The position numbers and the translations under genes are program-made. A stretch of 64,000 bases of DNA from Streptomyces sp. NBS 14/10 (GTDB lineage Bacteria; Actinomycetota; Actinomycetes; Streptomycetales; Streptomycetaceae). This document shows, in pieces, positions 43,369 through 52,364 of this stretch; the stretch's first letter is position 1, and each line of letters opens with the position of its first letter. The stretch is from NCBI RefSeq assembly GCF_002224125.1, contig NZ_NCSM01000035.1:51893-115892 (forward strand), given 5' to 3'. Below the pieces are notes generated by a model, which was not told where the DNA came from, searched no databases, and saw only the letters and a list, made by a program, of their open reading frames with translations.

Positions 43369-44918
43369 GGGGCTGTTCCTTCCGTGCGGAAGTTTCTGAA
43401 TTCGGCATAGCCCGGGGTTCCCTGGCCCTTGGGGGCTGTGGCGAAGAGGCCCAGGAGGGCGCCCACCCAGCGCCAGGGGGTGGCGGCGAAGACGGGGCCG
43501 GAGGGGTGCCAGTCGTTGCCCGTGCCCGTGTTGGTGAGGAAGCGGCAGCGGGCGCCGCGGGTGACCTCGATCCGGAGCTGGGCCCGGCCGTCGGGGGCCT
43601 CGCGTGGGGGTTCGGCGTCACGTTCGCGTTCGGTGGCGACGTCGGCGAAGCGGTGGACGAGGCGGGTTCCGTTCGCCGTACGCTCCAGGCCGATCCAGCC
43701 GAACGCGTCGCCCAGGATCGCGAGGCCGGCCTTGGCGCCCGGCACCTCGCTGTGCAGGGACAGCTCGACCGTCACGGTGAACTCCTCGGCGGGCAGCCGC
43801 TGCACCAACACGTTCGGCAGCCGCCGCAGATCGTCCGCGTCCGCGGTGCGGTGGCAGGTCAGCCACAGGCCGTCGCCGCTGTGGGCGGTGGTCAAGCCCG
43901 GGGCCGGGTTGGCCGTCCACGACCACTGGCGGCCGTACCGCCCGCCCGGGAAGCCGTCGTCGGTCGCCGGGGCCTCGGGGGGCTGCGGATCCGCCTTGGG
44001 TTTGCGGTACGTGGCGACGGGCTCGCCGCGGTCGCCCATCACGGGCCAGCCGTCCTCGGCCCACTCCATGGGCTGGAGGTGCACCACGCGCCCGTACGCG
44101 CCGCGCTGCTGGAAGTGGAGGAACCAGTCCTCGCCCGCCGGGGTGTCCACCCAGGCGCCCTGGTGCGGGCCGTTGATGTCGGTGCGGCCCTGGGCGAGGA
44201 CGGTGCGGTGTTCGTACGGGCCGGAGAAGTCGCGCGAGCGCAGCGCGCCCTGCCAGCCGGTCTCCACGCTGCCCGCCGGGGCGAGGATCCAGAACCAGCC
44301 GTCCCGCTGGTAGAGCTTCGGCCCTTCGAGGGTGAACCAGCCGGGGATGGCGTCCGCGTCGACGATCAGTGTGCCCTCGTCCAGCAGGGCCGTGCCGTCG
44401 GGGCTCATCCGGTGGCCGGTCAGCCGGTTCTTCACACCGGCGCGGGATTTGGCCCAGGCGTGGACCAGGTAGGCCGCGCCGTCCTCGTCCCACAGCGGGC
44501 AGGGGTCGATCAGGCCCTTGCCCGCCTTGAGCAGATGCGGCCTGGTCCATGGGCCGCGCGGGTCGGGGGCGTTGATCTGATAGATGCCGGTGTCGGGGTC
44601 GCCCCAGAAGATCCAGAAGCGGTCGTCGTGGTGGCGGATGCTGGGTGCCCACACCCCGCAGTCGTGCCGTGGGGCGGCGAACGCCTCCTCGGGTTCGAGG
44701 CGTTCCAGGGCGTGTCCGATGAGCCGCCAGTTGACCAGGTCGCGGGAGTGCAGGATCGGCAGGCCGGGGGCGCGGCCGAAGCTGGAGGCGGTGAGGTAGT
44801 AGTCGTCGCCGACCCGGATGGCGTCCGGGTCCGACCAGTCGGCGTTCAGTACGGGGTTGCGGTATGTGCCGTCGCCCTGGTCGGCCCGCCACACCGGCCC
44901 ACTTGCGGATGCGGTCAT
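43365..44918 (-). CDS. Glycoside hydrolase family 43 protein
   Basis: A 517-residue GH43 enzyme (beta-xylosidase / alpha-L-arabinofuranosidase family). The five-bladed propeller starts TYRNPVLNADWSDPDAIRVG with the base Asp at about residue 30. The pKa-setting Asp lies in GLIDPCPLWDEDG and the acid Glu in WFTLEGPKLYQRDG. From about residue 325 a second beta-sandwich domain (WSWTANPAPGL onward) resembles the C-terminal domain of GH43 xylosidases. No signal peptide is seen, so it probably acts in the cytoplasm on imported oligosaccharides from arabinan or xylan decorations. The ATG at 44918 has GGGAGG six bases upstream. It is coupled to the following lyase-esterase gene by ATGA. Confidence 0.92.
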   Translation of the reverse strand: MTASASGPVWRADQGDGTYRNPVLNADWSDPDAIRVGDDYYLTASSFGRAPGLPILHSRDLVNWRLIGHALERLEPEEAFAAPRHDCGVWAPSIRHHDDRFWIFWGDPDTGIYQINAPDPRGPWTRPHLLKAGKGLIDPCPLWDEDGAAYLVHAWAKSRAGVKNRLTGHRMSPDGTALLDEGTLIVDADAIPGWFTLEGPKLYQRDGWFWILAPAGSVETGWQGALRSRDFSGPYEHRTVLAQGRTDINGPHQGAWVDTPAGEDWFLHFQQRGAYGRVVHLQPMEWAEDGWPVMGDRGEPVATYRKPKADPQPPEAPATDDGFPGGRYGRQWSWTANPAPGLTTAHSGDGLWLTCHRTADADDLRRLPNVLVQRLPAEEFTVTVELSLHSEVPGAKAGLAILGDAFGWIGLERTANGTRLVHRFADVATERERDAEPPREAPDGRAQLRIEVTRGARCRFLTNTGTGNDWHPSGPVFAATPWRWVGALLGLFATAPKGQGTPGYAEFRNFRTEGTAP

Positions 44919-45010
44919 ACTGTGCCTCCCTTCTTCGCTTCTCCGCACACGCGGCGCAGAGGTGCCGCTATCGCCGCCGTCCGCGGCCCGGCGGCCGCGT
45001 GCTCGTCCGC

Positions 45011-45892
45011 TCATACGGTCGCCCCCTTGTCGGACAGCTGCGCCCCGATCCGGGCCGCCGTCTGGCGGTCCAGGCGGCCGTCGGCGACCGCGGTGACGAT
45101 GCGCCGGGTGACGGTGTCGGCGGGGGCGATGGCCAGCCGCCGGTCCCAGGCGAGGGCCGAGCCGACGCCCGGGTAGTCGCCGGTGCGGACGAACCAGGGG
45201 TCGGCGCGGGTGTCGCCGGTCGCCCCGGCGAACACCAGGGTCCAGTCCTCGGCCGCGAGCGCCAGCCAGTCCGAGGGTCTGCCGTGCACCGCGGCCTCGC
45301 CCTCGCCGTCGGCGCTGAAGACCCGCGGCGGCTCGGCTCGGCGCGGCGCGCGCCAGAAGAAGCCGCCGTAGCCCGCGCCGGGGCGGCCGTTGGTGGCCGG
45401 GCTGCCGATCGTGACGGTCTCCCCGGTCACGTTGGTGAGGGCGGTGGTGAAGTCGAGCGCCCAGCAGCCGTCGGCGCCGTGCGAGAGGGCGCGCACCGCG
45501 ACCGTACGCCGCTCCAGCAGGATCTGCCGCCCGCCCGCGACCCAGGACAGCTCCTCCACGAAGCCGTCCGGGTCGCGCAGCAGCCAGCCCAGGTGGCGCT
45601 GCGAGCCGTGGTTGTCCAGTTCGGTGGGGCCCTGGCCGCGCACATAGGTGCGGCCGCCCCAGAAGTTGCGCCCGGCCAGGTCCGGGACGGCCACGCCGAC
45701 GCCCAGGTGGTGCGGGTGGTCGGCGGGGCGCGACTCGGTGACGGTGATGCCGGCCAGGGTCCGTACGGGATGCAGAAACGGGCGGGGGGCGAGGGTGTCG
45801 GGGAGCTGCGGGCGGTGGGTGTAGGTGCCGACGGGGCGTCCGTCGCAGCGCAGCACGGTGCAGGGGGGCCGGTTGGTCAGGGGACGGTTCAT
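45011..45892 (-). CDS. PmoA family protein (DUF6807)
   Basis: A 293-residue protein of the family annotated PmoA or DUF6807, often found next to Gfo/Idh/MocA genes in sugar loci. It has RPFLHPVRTLAGITVTESRP, ADHPHHLGVGVAVPDLAGRN, FWGGRTYVRGQG and GGFFWRAPRR. The His-rich HPHH block could bind metal. The reaction is not established; despite the name, no methane oxidation is implied. The start ATG overlaps the upstream oxidoreductase stop (ATGA), which points to a joint function. The fold is probably a galactose-mutarotase-like beta sandwich (inference). Confidence 0.85.
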   Translation of the reverse strand: MNRPLTNRPPCTVLRCDGRPVGTYTHRPQLPDTLAPRPFLHPVRTLAGITVTESRPADHPHHLGVGVAVPDLAGRNFWGGRTYVRGQGPTELDNHGSQRHLGWLLRDPDGFVEELSWVAGGRQILLERRTVAVRALSHGADGCWALDFTTALTNVTGETVTIGSPATNGRPGAGYGGFFWRAPRRAEPPRVFSADGEGEAAVHGRPSDWLALAAEDWTLVFAGATGDTRADPWFVRTGDYPGVGSALAWDRRLAIAPADTVTRRIVTAVADGRLDRQTAARIGAQLSDKGATV

Positions 45893-47124
45893 GTGTGGGG
45901 GACCTCCGCGGGGGGTGCGGCCCAGGGGGCGCGCAGTTCCGAGTAGAGGGCGAGGCGTTCCGCGCCGGCGGCGACCAGGCGGTCGATGCCCGGTACGGTG
46001 CGGCGCTTCGCCGAGGGCGCCGCGCCGATGCCCGGCTCGGTGCGCCAGGCGTCCGCGGGGAGCCGGACCGGATCGGGGGCGGTGCGGATGGCTTCGACGA
46101 CGCGCATGAACGCGCCGGTGCGGTGTGGGGGGACGAGCAGTTCGGTGCCGTCGCGCAGATGCGCGACCAGGTTCTCCAGGAGGTCGGTCCTGGGGTGGTC
46201 GGTGGTCTCCGGCTCATGTCCCGGGCGCTCCAGGAGCACCCGGTCGAGCTTGTACCAGAAGGTGATCCGGCCGCGGTCGCCGTGGATCAGGACGTACGGC
46301 TCGCCGGGCTGTTCGGCGCAGAGCGTGGCGGCGACGGTGATGGTGGTCGTATCCGTGCCGGTGGTGTTGCCCGCGGTGCGCAGCCGTACGCAGGAGGTGT
46401 CGTCGGCCTCGATGTCGTTGGCCCGGAACAGCTCCAGCTCGATGGAGGTGATGTCCTCGGCCCGGTCGGCGCCGTCGATGCGCAGGGCGGTGGCGACGGC
46501 GTGGGCGAGGGGGTTGGTGAGTACGCCGTCGATGACGTCCCGGCCGTCGAGGGAGCGGTGTCCGGCCCAGCGGGCGCGGGTGTAGTAGTCCTCGTCGCGG
46601 GCCCAGGCGCCGGCCGCGCCGATGCCGGTGACCTCTCCGATGGCGCCGTCGGAGATGAGTTTCCGGATCGCGGTCAGGGCGTGGGAGCCGAGCGACTGGA
46701 AGCCGATCTGGCAGGCGGTGCCGAGTCTGTCCAGGCCCTCGGTCATGCGGGTGAACTCGGCGTACGAGGGGGTGGGGGGCTTCTCCAGCAGCAGGTGGGC
46801 GCCGCGGCCGGCGGCGGCGAGGGCGAGGTCGGCGTGGGTGTGGATGGGGGTGCAGATGATGGCGATCCGCGCGCCCGTACGGGTCACCAGGTCGGCGAGG
46901 TCGGCGGACTGTTCGGGGGCGGGGGCGGGGGCGGGGGCGGGGGTGCCGGGGGTGGAGATGCCGGGGCCGGCGAGGCCGTCGCCGAGCTCTTCGGCGGTCA
47001 GGGGGGTGAGTTCGCAGACTCCGGCGAGCCGGACCAGGCCCTGGGCGGTCAGCCGCCGGATGTTCTCCAGGTGCCAGCGGCCGTGGCCGCGGGCCCCGGC
47101 GAGTACGAGGGGGGTGGGTTCCAT
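45889..47124 (-). CDS. Gfo/Idh/MocA family oxidoreductase
   Basis: A 411-residue NAD(P)-dependent sugar oxidoreductase. The N-terminal Rossmann domain has VLAGARGHGRWHLENIRRL and IICTPIHTHADLALAAAG. The family signature is GAHLLLEKPPTPSYAEF, with Lys of the EKP motif. The C-terminal alpha/beta domain includes GRDVIDGVLTNPLAHAVATA with a His that may be catalytic. An acidic, Pro/Ala-rich insert (TPAPAPAPAPEQ) lies in the first domain. Coupled to the PmoA-type gene by ATGA; the pair probably acts on the same sugar or glycoside. Substrate unknown, likely a monosaccharide released from pectin. The ATG at 47124 has GAGAGGCG upstream. Confidence 0.92.
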   Translation of the reverse strand: MEPTPLVLAGARGHGRWHLENIRRLTAQGLVRLAGVCELTPLTAEELGDGLAGPGISTPGTPAPAPAPAPEQSADLADLVTRTGARIAIICTPIHTHADLALAAAGRGAHLLLEKPPTPSYAEFTRMTEGLDRLGTACQIGFQSLGSHALTAIRKLISDGAIGEVTGIGAAGAWARDEDYYTRARWAGHRSLDGRDVIDGVLTNPLAHAVATALRIDGADRAEDITSIELELFRANDIEADDTSCVRLRTAGNTTGTDTTTITVAATLCAEQPGEPYVLIHGDRGRITFWYKLDRVLLERPGHEPETTDHPRTDLLENLVAHLRDGTELLVPPHRTGAFMRVVEAIRTAPDPVRLPADAWRTEPGIGAAPSAKRRTVPGIDRLVAAGAERLALYSELRAPWAAPPAEVPHT

Positions 47125-47133
47125 GGTCGCCTC

Positions 47134-48543
47134 TCAGCCGATCCGTCCGGCGCCCGCGCCGCGCGCCACGTCCTTGGCCGCCTTCGCTGCGCCGTCGATC
47201 CGGCCGTGCAGGGCGGGGGTCCAGCCCACGTCGGGCTCCAGGTCGCGTTCGCTGCCGGAGTTGTACGAGTTGTGGATGGCCAGCAGGTCGACCGGGTAGC
47301 CGTTGAACTCGACTCCGCTCTGGTGCAGGGCGCTGCCGTTCCAGCTCTTGACCAGGTCGGCGGCCTCGACGTGGCCGGGCGTGGTGAACGCGTTGTTCTC
47401 GGCGTAGATCCGCGACTCGGTGGAGACGCCCCACGAGTAGCGGTAGTCGGCGCCCTCGGGGACGTCGTAGGCGTTGTTGTAGACGTGGACCTGGCCGAAG
47501 CGGACCCGTGGGGCGCGCTGGACGACGCCCTTGAAGCTGTTGTGGTGGAGGGTGACCCGCAGCTTGCCGCGGTCCGTGGTGACGTTGTCGCCGTTGCCGA
47601 TGAGCATCGCCTTGTCGTGGTCGGCGAACCGGCTCCAGGAGACGGTCACCAGATCCGAGCCGTTGGTGATGTCCAGCAGCCCGTCGTGGCGCAGGTAGTT
47701 GCGGCCGAAGTAGGTGGGCTCGGCGGCGTCGGGGTGTCCCTTGTCGCTGACGGTCACATGGTCGACCCAGACGTGGCTGGCGCCGCGCAGCCAGATGTTG
47801 TCGTACGCGGTCTTCCAGTCGCCGAGGCCGCCGGTGTTGGGCTGCCAGACGGGGAAGCAGTCGTAGGCGTCGCGCAGTTCGAGGTTGCGGACGATGACGT
47901 TGGAGGCGTCCTTGACCTGGAGGCTCGCGCCCTTGAGGACGGCGTCCCGGCCGAGGCCCACGAGGGTGGTGTTGGAGCCGACGGCCAGCTCGACCCGCTC
48001 CGCCTGGCGCGCGGCGGAGGCGGCGCGGGCCTCCTCCTGCGGGCCGGAGGGCTTCTGGCCGCCCCAGGCGCGGGGGTCGTAGGCGGTCAGGTACTTCTCG
48101 GTGGTGTAGCCGTCGGAGGCGTAGTCCGCGCAGCTCAGCGGGCGCCCTTGTGTGTCGGTGTTGGCGTCGATGGTCCCCCGGACGTAGATGATCTTCGGTA
48201 CGGGGCTGCCGCCGTCCAGCGCGGCGGCCAGCTGCGCCCGGTTCCGTACGGTGAACACCTGCGCGTCGTCGGCCGCGGCCCCGCCGGTGGTTCCGGCGCC
48301 CTCCGCCGCCCATCCGTCGTCCGCCCCGAGCACTTCGCGCCCGAGGTCACGGCCGGGGTCGCGGCCGAGGGCGGGGCCGGGGTCACCGTCATGCGCGGGC
48401 GGCTCGGCCTGCGCCCCGGCGGGCAGGGCCAGCCCAATGAGGGTGGCGGCGGCCAGGGCCGTCGTACCGAGCCGGGTCCACCCCGTGCGATTCGCGCGCG
48501 ATTTCGCTGGAACCCCCCGTCCCTGGGGGTGCGCCATGCGCAT
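47134..48543 (-). CDS. Secreted pectate lyase, PL1 family
   Basis: A 469-residue PL1 lyase with signal peptide (LGTTALAAATLIGLALPAGA, cut near AQA). A charged linker with GRDPGRDLGRE follows, then the beta-helix: DGWAAEGAGTTGGAAADD, IYVRGTIDANTDTQGRPLSC, RDAYDCFPVWQPNTG, GASHVWVDHVTVSD and VVQRAPRVRFGQVHVYNNAY. The Arg region of the active site is intact. It is a close paralogue of the lyase at 37531-38838. The ATG at 48543 has GGAGG at ideal spacing, with the signal peptide preceded by a 20-residue basic stretch. It is the third gene of the operon, after the two permeases. Confidence 0.94.
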   Translation of the reverse strand: MRMAHPQGRGVPAKSRANRTGWTRLGTTALAAATLIGLALPAGAQAEPPAHDGDPGPALGRDPGRDLGREVLGADDGWAAEGAGTTGGAAADDAQVFTVRNRAQLAAALDGGSPVPKIIYVRGTIDANTDTQGRPLSCADYASDGYTTEKYLTAYDPRAWGGQKPSGPQEEARAASAARQAERVELAVGSNTTLVGLGRDAVLKGASLQVKDASNVIVRNLELRDAYDCFPVWQPNTGGLGDWKTAYDNIWLRGASHVWVDHVTVSDKGHPDAAEPTYFGRNYLRHDGLLDITNGSDLVTVSWSRFADHDKAMLIGNGDNVTTDRGKLRVTLHHNSFKGVVQRAPRVRFGQVHVYNNAYDVPEGADYRYSWGVSTESRIYAENNAFTTPGHVEAADLVKSWNGSALHQSGVEFNGYPVDLLAIHNSYNSGSERDLEPDVGWTPALHGRIDGAAKAAKDVARGAGAGRIG

Positions 48544-48621
48544 CTTCGGACCTCCTTGTCCGCGAGAGTCGTACTCCGATCGGCGGCCGGGCCGCTGCGC
48601 GGCGGCGTTACGGCCTGGCGC

Positions 48622-49527
48622 CTAGCCCTTGACCGCGCCCGCGCTGAACCCGGTGATCAACCACTTCTGGATGAAGGCGAACACGATGACGACGGGCACG
48701 GCGGCGATCACTCCGCCCGCCGCCAGTGCGCCCAGGTCGACGCTGTCCGACCCGATCAGCGTGTTGAGGCCGACCGGGATGGTCTGCTTGTCCTGGGAGC
48801 TCAGGAACATCAGGGCGAACAGGAAGTGGTTCCAGCTGTGGACGAAGGCGAAGGAGCCCACCGCGATCAGGCCGGGCCGCAGCAGCGGCAGCACCACCGC
48901 GCAGAAGGCGCGGAAGCGGCCGCAGCCGTCCACCCAGGCCTGTTCCTCCAGGGACACCGGCACGTTCCTGATGAAGCCGCTGATGAGGATCATGGACAGC
49001 GGCAGCTGGAAGACCGTCTCCGCGATGACCACGCTCCCCAGCGAGTTGATCATCTGCAGGTTCTTGAAGATCTCGAAGAGCGGGACCAGCATCAGCGCGC
49101 CGGGGATGAACTGCGAGGCCAGCAGCGCCAGCATGAACGCCTTTTTGATCTTGAAGTCGAAGCGCGCCAGGGCGTAGCCGCCGGCCAGGGCGACCGCCGT
49201 GGTCATCACCAGCGAGGAGACTCCGACGATCATGCTGTTCTGGAAGAAGATCCCGAAGCTTCGCTCGTTCCAGACCTTGGCGAAGTGCTCGCCGGTCATC
49301 GGCCACGGCACCAGCGAGGTGGAGCCGGCCGGGCGCAGCGCGAACAGCAGCATCCAGTAGAACGGGATCAGGGTGAACAGCAGATAGAGGGCCAGCGGCA
49401 GATAGATCTGCCAGCGCGGCACACCCTGGTCGATCCCGCGCCCGCGCTTCTTGCCCTGGTGTGCGTCCGGAGCGGTGGCGGGGGCGGGGGCGGGGGCGAG
49501 GCCCTTCTCCGCGAGTGCGGTGGTCAC
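48622..49527 (-). CDS. Sugar ABC transporter permease (MalG type)
   Basis: A 301-residue inner-membrane permease of the carbohydrate uptake family. Six hydrophobic helices are visible (first: YLPLALYLLFTLIPFYWMLL), and the ATPase-coupling EAA loop reads EEQAWVDGCGRFRAFCAVVL. The N-terminus has a Pro/Ala tract and a basic stretch before the first helix. The GTG start overlaps the stop of the upstream permease (GTGA). It should pair with that permease and the lipoprotein at 39931-41286. The ATPase is missing from the locus; a general ATPase such as MsiK encoded elsewhere is expected in Streptomyces. Confidence 0.94.
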   Translation of the reverse strand: MTTALAEKGLAPAPAPATAPDAHQGKKRGRGIDQGVPRWQIYLPLALYLLFTLIPFYWMLLFALRPAGSTSLVPWPMTGEHFAKVWNERSFGIFFQNSMIVGVSSLVMTTAVALAGGYALARFDFKIKKAFMLALLASQFIPGALMLVPLFEIFKNLQMINSLGSVVIAETVFQLPLSMILISGFIRNVPVSLEEQAWVDGCGRFRAFCAVVLPLLRPGLIAVGSFAFVHSWNHFLFALMFLSSQDKQTIPVGLNTLIGSDSVDLGALAAGGVIAAVPVVIVFAFIQKWLITGFSAGAVKG

Positions 49528-50486
49528 TTGTTGTCGCCTCCGAACTTGCTCAGGCGCAGATAGAGAATCGAGCAGAAGAGAAGGATCACGAAGGCGACGG
49601 TGGTCAGCGCGGAGGCGTAGCCGAAGTCGTGTCCGTCGATGCCGGTGTTGGCGACATACAGCGGGAGGGTGGTGGTCTGCCCGGCCGGGCCGCCGCCGGT
49701 GAGGGTGTAGAGGAGGTCGACGTTGTTGAACTCCCACACCCCGCGCAGCAGCGTGGAGAGGATGATCGCGTCCTTCAGATGCGGCAGGGTGATGTGGAAG
49801 AACTGCCGCAGCCGGCCCGCGCCGTCGACCGAGGCCGCCTCGTACAGATCCTTCGGGATGGACTGCAGATCGGCCAGGATGAGGATGGCGAAGAACGGGA
49901 CGCCGCGCCAGAGTTCGGCGAGCACGGCCGCCCAGAAGACGGTGCCGGTGTCGGAGAGCACCGAGGTGCCGTAGCTGCCGATCCCCGCGTCCGCCAGATA
50001 GCGGCTGATGCCGGTGGACGGGTTGTAGAGCAGCATCCAGATGGTGGTGGTCAGCACCCCGGACACTGCCCAGGGCGAGAAGACCAGGGCGCGGGCGATG
50101 CCGCGGCCGATGAAGGTCTGGTTGACCAGCAGGGCGAGCGCGAGTCCGAGGACGAGCTGCAGCAGCACCTCGGTGACGACCCATTTGCCGCTGAAGGCGA
50201 GGGTGTCCCAGAACTGCGGGTCGTCGGTGAAGATCTTGGTGAAGTTGTCCAGGCCCGCGTAGCCGTTCCGCCAGGGCTTGGTGACGTTGTAGTTCTGCAG
50301 GCTGTAGTAGAGGACGCTGAGCATCGGATAGGCGATGAAGCCCAGCATCAGCAGCCCCGCGGGGGCGATCAGCAGATACGGGAGGCGGCGGGCGGAGCCT
50401 TTGCCTTTGCCTGTGCCTTTGGTACCGCTCGTACGGCCGGTACGGCGCCGGGTGACCCGGGGTGGTTTCGCCACGGCGTCGGCCAT
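49524..50486 (-). CDS. Sugar ABC transporter permease (MalF/UgpA type)
   Basis: A 320-residue permease with a basic N-terminus (KPPRVTRRRTGRTSGTKGTG) followed by six helices (LPYLLIAPAGLLMLGFIAYP first). The EAA loop is YEAASVDGAGRLRQFFHITL. It forms the heterodimeric channel with the next gene. The ATG at 50486 has CGGAGAAG upstream. It is the first gene of the operon that runs to 37531, and its promoter carries two palindromic operators (50538-50563). Confidence 0.94.
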   Translation of the reverse strand: MADAVAKPPRVTRRRTGRTSGTKGTGKGKGSARRLPYLLIAPAGLLMLGFIAYPMLSVLYYSLQNYNVTKPWRNGYAGLDNFTKIFTDDPQFWDTLAFSGKWVVTEVLLQLVLGLALALLVNQTFIGRGIARALVFSPWAVSGVLTTTIWMLLYNPSTGISRYLADAGIGSYGTSVLSDTGTVFWAAVLAELWRGVPFFAILILADLQSIPKDLYEAASVDGAGRLRQFFHITLPHLKDAIILSTLLRGVWEFNNVDLLYTLTGGGPAGQTTTLPLYVANTGIDGHDFGYASALTTVAFVILLFCSILYLRLSKFGGDNK

Positions 50487-50537
50487 GACTGCTTCTCCGT
50501 TCTCAGGGGTGCACGGTCGGGCGGGATCGAGCAGGTG

Positions 50538-50563
50538 AAGCGCTTACCGAATGTTGTTCGGTA
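50538..50563. promoter_or_regulatory. Two adjacent operators before the pectin transporter operon
   Basis: GTGAAGCGCTTAC carries the palindrome AAGCGCTT (50538-50545), typical of LacI-family sites. Touching it is TACCGAA-TGTTG-TTCGGTA (50545-50563), a 7-bp inverted repeat. The second overlaps TTGTTCGGTATG, similar to half of the IclR-type site at 28224. They lie in the 111-base gap between the sugar-acid dehydratase stop and the permease start, so dual control is possible. Confidence 0.65.
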
Positions 50564-50597
50564 TGTCGTGCAAAAAAATTGCTGTTCAGAGGGGAGT

Positions 50598-52364
50598 TCA
50601 GCCCGCGTATGGCTCGGGGTCCACACCGGGGGCGGCAAGGAAGCGGAAGTCGCAGCCGGTGTCGGCCTGGGTCATCTGTTCCTGGTAGAGCGCGCCGTAG
50701 CCGCGGGCGTAGCGGGGCGGGGGCGGTGTCCAGGCCGCCCGGCGCCGCTCCAGCTCGGCGTCGTCGACCTCCAGGCGCAGCGTGCGCGCCTTGACGTCGA
50801 GGGTGATCAGATCGCCGGTGCGGACGAGGGCGAGCGGCCCGCCGACGTACGACTCGGGGGCGATATGCAGCACACAAGCCCCGTAACTGGTCCCGCTCAT
50901 CCGCGCGTCGGAGATGCGGACCATGTCCCGCACCCCCTTCTTGAGGAGGTGGTCGGGGATCGGCAGCATGCCGTACTCGGGCATCCCGGGGCCGCCGAGC
51001 GGGCCGGCGTTGCGCAGCACCAGCACGCTGTCCTCGGTGATGCCGAGGGCGGGGTCGTTGATGGTGGCCTGCATCGTCTTGTAGTCGTCGAAGACGACGG
51101 CGGGGCCGGTGTGTTCGAGCAGCCGCTGCTCGCAGGCGATGTGCTTGATGACCGCGCCGTCGGGGCACAGATTGCCGCGCAGCACCGCCACTCCCCCCTC
51201 GCTCGCCCGCGGGTTGTCGAGCGGGCGGATGACCTCGGGGTTGTGGACGAGGGCGCCGTCGAGCTGTTCGCGCAGGGTGGTGTGGGCGACGGTCGGGCGG
51301 TCCAGGTGCAGGACGTCCTTCAACTGGGCCAGTTCGGCGAGGAAGCCGGGCAGGCCGCCCGCGAAGTAGAAGTCCTCCATCAGATAGCGGCCGCCGGGGC
51401 GGAGGTCGGCCAGCACCGGGACGGTACGGGCGATCCGGTCGAAGTCGTCGAGGGTGAGCCGCACCCCGGACCGCCCGGCCATGGCGATCAGATGGATCAC
51501 GGCGTTGGTGGAGCCGCCGAGCGCGAGGACGGTGGCGACCGCGTCCTCGTATGCCTCACGGGTGAGGATCCTGGAGAGCTTGAGGTCCTGCCAGACCAGT
51601 TCGACGATGCGCAGCCCCGAGTCCGCGGCCATCCGCTCATGTCCGGAGTCGACGGCCGGGATGGAGGAGGCGCCGGGGACGGTGACGCCCAGCGCCTCGG
51701 CGGCGGCCGTCAGCGTCGAGGCAGTGCCCATGGTCATGCAGTGGCCGGGCGAGCGGGCCAGACCGCTCTCCAGCTCGGACATCTCGCAGTCGCCGATTAA
51801 CCCGGCCCGCTTGTCGTCCCAGTACTTCCACATGTCGGTGCCCGAGCCCAGCACCTCGTTGCGCCAGTGGCCCGGCAGCATCGGCCCGGCCGGCACGAAG
51901 ACGGTCGGCAGATCGGCGGTGGCGGCGCCCATCAGCAGCGCGGGGGTGCTCTTGTCGCAGCCGCCCAGGAGGACCGCGCCGTCCACCGGGTAGGAGCGGC
52001 AGAGCTCCTCGGTCTCCATGGCGAGCAGATTGCGGTAGAGCATGGGCGTCGGCTTCTGGAAGGTCTCCGAGAGCGTCGACACCGGGAATTCCAGCGGGAA
52101 TCCGCCGGCCTGCCACACCCCGCGCTTGACCGCCTGCGCGCGGTCCCGCAGATGGACGTGGCAGGGGTTGATATCGCTCCAGGTGTTGAGGATCGCGATG
52201 ACCGGCTTGCCCAGGTGCTCCTGGGGGAGGTAGCCGAGCTGGCGGGTACGGGCCCGGTGGCTGAAGGAGCGCAGGCCGTCGGTGCCGTACCACTGGTGGC
52301 TACGCAGTTGCTCGGGCGTCTTTCTACCGGAGCTCGCGGGGGTTTGGGGGGTCGCGGGCGTCAT
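50598..52364 (-). CDS. IlvD/Edd-family sugar-acid dehydratase (L-arabinonate type)
   Basis: A 588-residue iron-sulfur dehydratase of the IlvD/Edd family. The three cluster cysteines are present: C68 in SDINPCHVHLRDRAQ, C136 in LLGGCDKSTPALL and C209 in SPGHCMTMGTAST. The substrate region has YGTDGLRSFSHRARTRQLGY. The start and length resemble L-arabinonate or related aldonate dehydratases more than IlvD. It would convert an aldonate to a 2-keto-3-deoxy acid. The ATG at 52364 overlaps the upstream DapA-family stop (ATGA), so the two act in sequence. Exact sugar acid (arabinonate, galactonate, xylonate) is an inference. Confidence 0.88.
   Translation of the reverse strand: MTPATPQTPASSGRKTPEQLRSHQWYGTDGLRSFSHRARTRQLGYLPQEHLGKPVIAILNTWSDINPCHVHLRDRAQAVKRGVWQAGGFPLEFPVSTLSETFQKPTPMLYRNLLAMETEELCRSYPVDGAVLLGGCDKSTPALLMGAATADLPTVFVPAGPMLPGHWRNEVLGSGTDMWKYWDDKRAGLIGDCEMSELESGLARSPGHCMTMGTASTLTAAAEALGVTVPGASSIPAVDSGHERMAADSGLRIVELVWQDLKLSRILTREAYEDAVATVLALGGSTNAVIHLIAMAGRSGVRLTLDDFDRIARTVPVLADLRPGGRYLMEDFYFAGGLPGFLAELAQLKDVLHLDRPTVAHTTLREQLDGALVHNPEVIRPLDNPRASEGGVAVLRGNLCPDGAVIKHIACEQRLLEHTGPAVVFDDYKTMQATINDPALGITEDSVLVLRNAGPLGGPGMPEYGMLPIPDHLLKKGVRDMVRISDARMSGTSYGACVLHIAPESYVGGPLALVRTGDLITLDVKARTLRLEVDDAELERRRAAWTPPPPRYARGYGALYQEQMTQADTGCDFRFLAAPGVDPEPYAG

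Noticed and set aside
45895..49563. 1222-codon plus-strand open frame
   Set aside because: It is antisense to five well-supported genes; long stop-free frames are expected opposite high-GC genes. Its translation is Gly/Val/Asp/Arg-rich without domain motifs.
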